Source: Notospermus geniculatus
Lineage: Eukaryota > Nemertea > Pilidiophora > Heteronemertea > Lineidae
Assembly (NCBI GenBank): GCA_002633025.1
Contig: NMRB01000109.1
Coordinates: forward strand, 264,503-328,502
Length of the DNA: 64,000 nt
Reading direction: 5' to 3'
Shown: positions 63,546 through 64,000 of the stretch, piece after piece
Position numbering within the stretch: the first letter of the stretch is position 1
Layout of the letters: each line of letters opens with the position of its first letter
Notes under the pieces: generated by a model
What the model was told of the DNA's origin: nothing
The model's input: only the letters and a program-made list of their open reading frames with translations
The model's database searches: none
Made by a program: the position numbers and the translations under genes

Positions 63546-64000
63546 CTGGAAAGACAAGAAAAGGTGGACGAACTTAACAGAGGTGATGAGGTATTGTAAG
63601 GTGAAGATAGAGGCAAAATGTGATTCAGCCAATGGATGCCGACTCTGGGGCAAATGTGCTTCCCGTGAAACATATTCAAAATGGGTTTTGCCTAACACAC
63701 CAGGCTCATTCACAATTCAAAGGCTTGTAAAAATCAAATAGTTGTTTATCAACTATGAGTGATGCGTTTCATCAGAAGCCTTTGGTAATTTCTGCTAAGC
63801 AATATGCTGCCATCATTCCTGGAGTCTATACCAGGTTATGTTCATTCTGGTCCTATTTGAAATATATCTTGGCAATTGACAATACACACAAACACATGGT
63901 GGGCTGGGGCAAAGTGTAGAAGCTGAAGCTGTTGCATTTTAATCGTTTTAAAAGACTTGTAATGGCAGGTGGACTTCGTGGCCAAATTCAAAGAATTTTC
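63546..64000. other. LAMP intron sequence at the window edge
   Basis: No further LAMP exon or other gene recognised on either strand. Confidence 0.5.

Overview
This is eukaryotic nuclear DNA. Every gene is split into short exons with GT-AG introns, and the intergenic and intronic sequence is full of short interspersed repeats. Intact exons of four vesicle-traffic and small-GTPase genes can be read by eye. The AT-leaning composition, the very frequent palindrome TAGGCCTA, the tRNA-derived SINEs, the hairpin MITEs and a few-percent allele-like divergence suggest a highly heterozygous marine invertebrate. An echinoderm, hemichordate or amphioxus would fit. That placement is an inference and not firm. 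Layout: (1) 514-19686, plus strand: an MCF2L/DBS-type Rho guanine nucleotide exchange factor (SEC14, spectrin-like, DH, PH, SH3). Its 5' half, exons 2-10 plus parts of exons 1 and 11, is present twice in tandem (553-7884 and 7885-16142). (2) 19687-about 23775: its probable long 3' UTR, holding a 111-bp near-perfect hairpin and a MITE. (3) 24000-26700: repeat-rich sequence between convergent genes. (4) 26716-33582, minus strand: WDR44, a Rab11-binding WD40 protein, complete at 910 residues if one copy of a duplicated 78-codon exon is used. (5) 33583-33918: a compact probable bidirectional promoter. (6) 33919-53516, plus strand: RAB6, with two alternative last exons that each end in a prenylatable CXC tail. 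(7) 53517-63402: mostly non-coding sequence and repeats. (8) 63403-63545, minus strand: the last exon of a LAMP-family lysosomal membrane glycoprotein, whose other exons lie beyond the window. All four genes serve membrane traffic: WDR44 is a Rab11 effector, RAB6 a Golgi GTPase, LAMP lysosomal cargo with a tyrosine sorting signal, and MCF2L a phosphoinositide- and Rho-linked exchange factor. MCF2L and LAMP1 lie together on human 13q34, while MCF2, WDR44 and LAMP2 lie on human Xq (from memory). The neighbourhood therefore looks like a remnant of an ancestral bilaterian linkage group. Three local tandem duplications occur (half of MCF2L, one WDR44 exon, about 1.7 kb of a RAB6 intron). Each shows allele-like differences such as SINE or MITE presence/absence and changed minisatellite length. 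Two of the three abut runs of N exactly at the breakpoint. The simplest reading is that two haplotypes were laid end to end during assembly. The MCF2L case has no N at its junction and fuses two exons out of frame, so it deserves an independent check.
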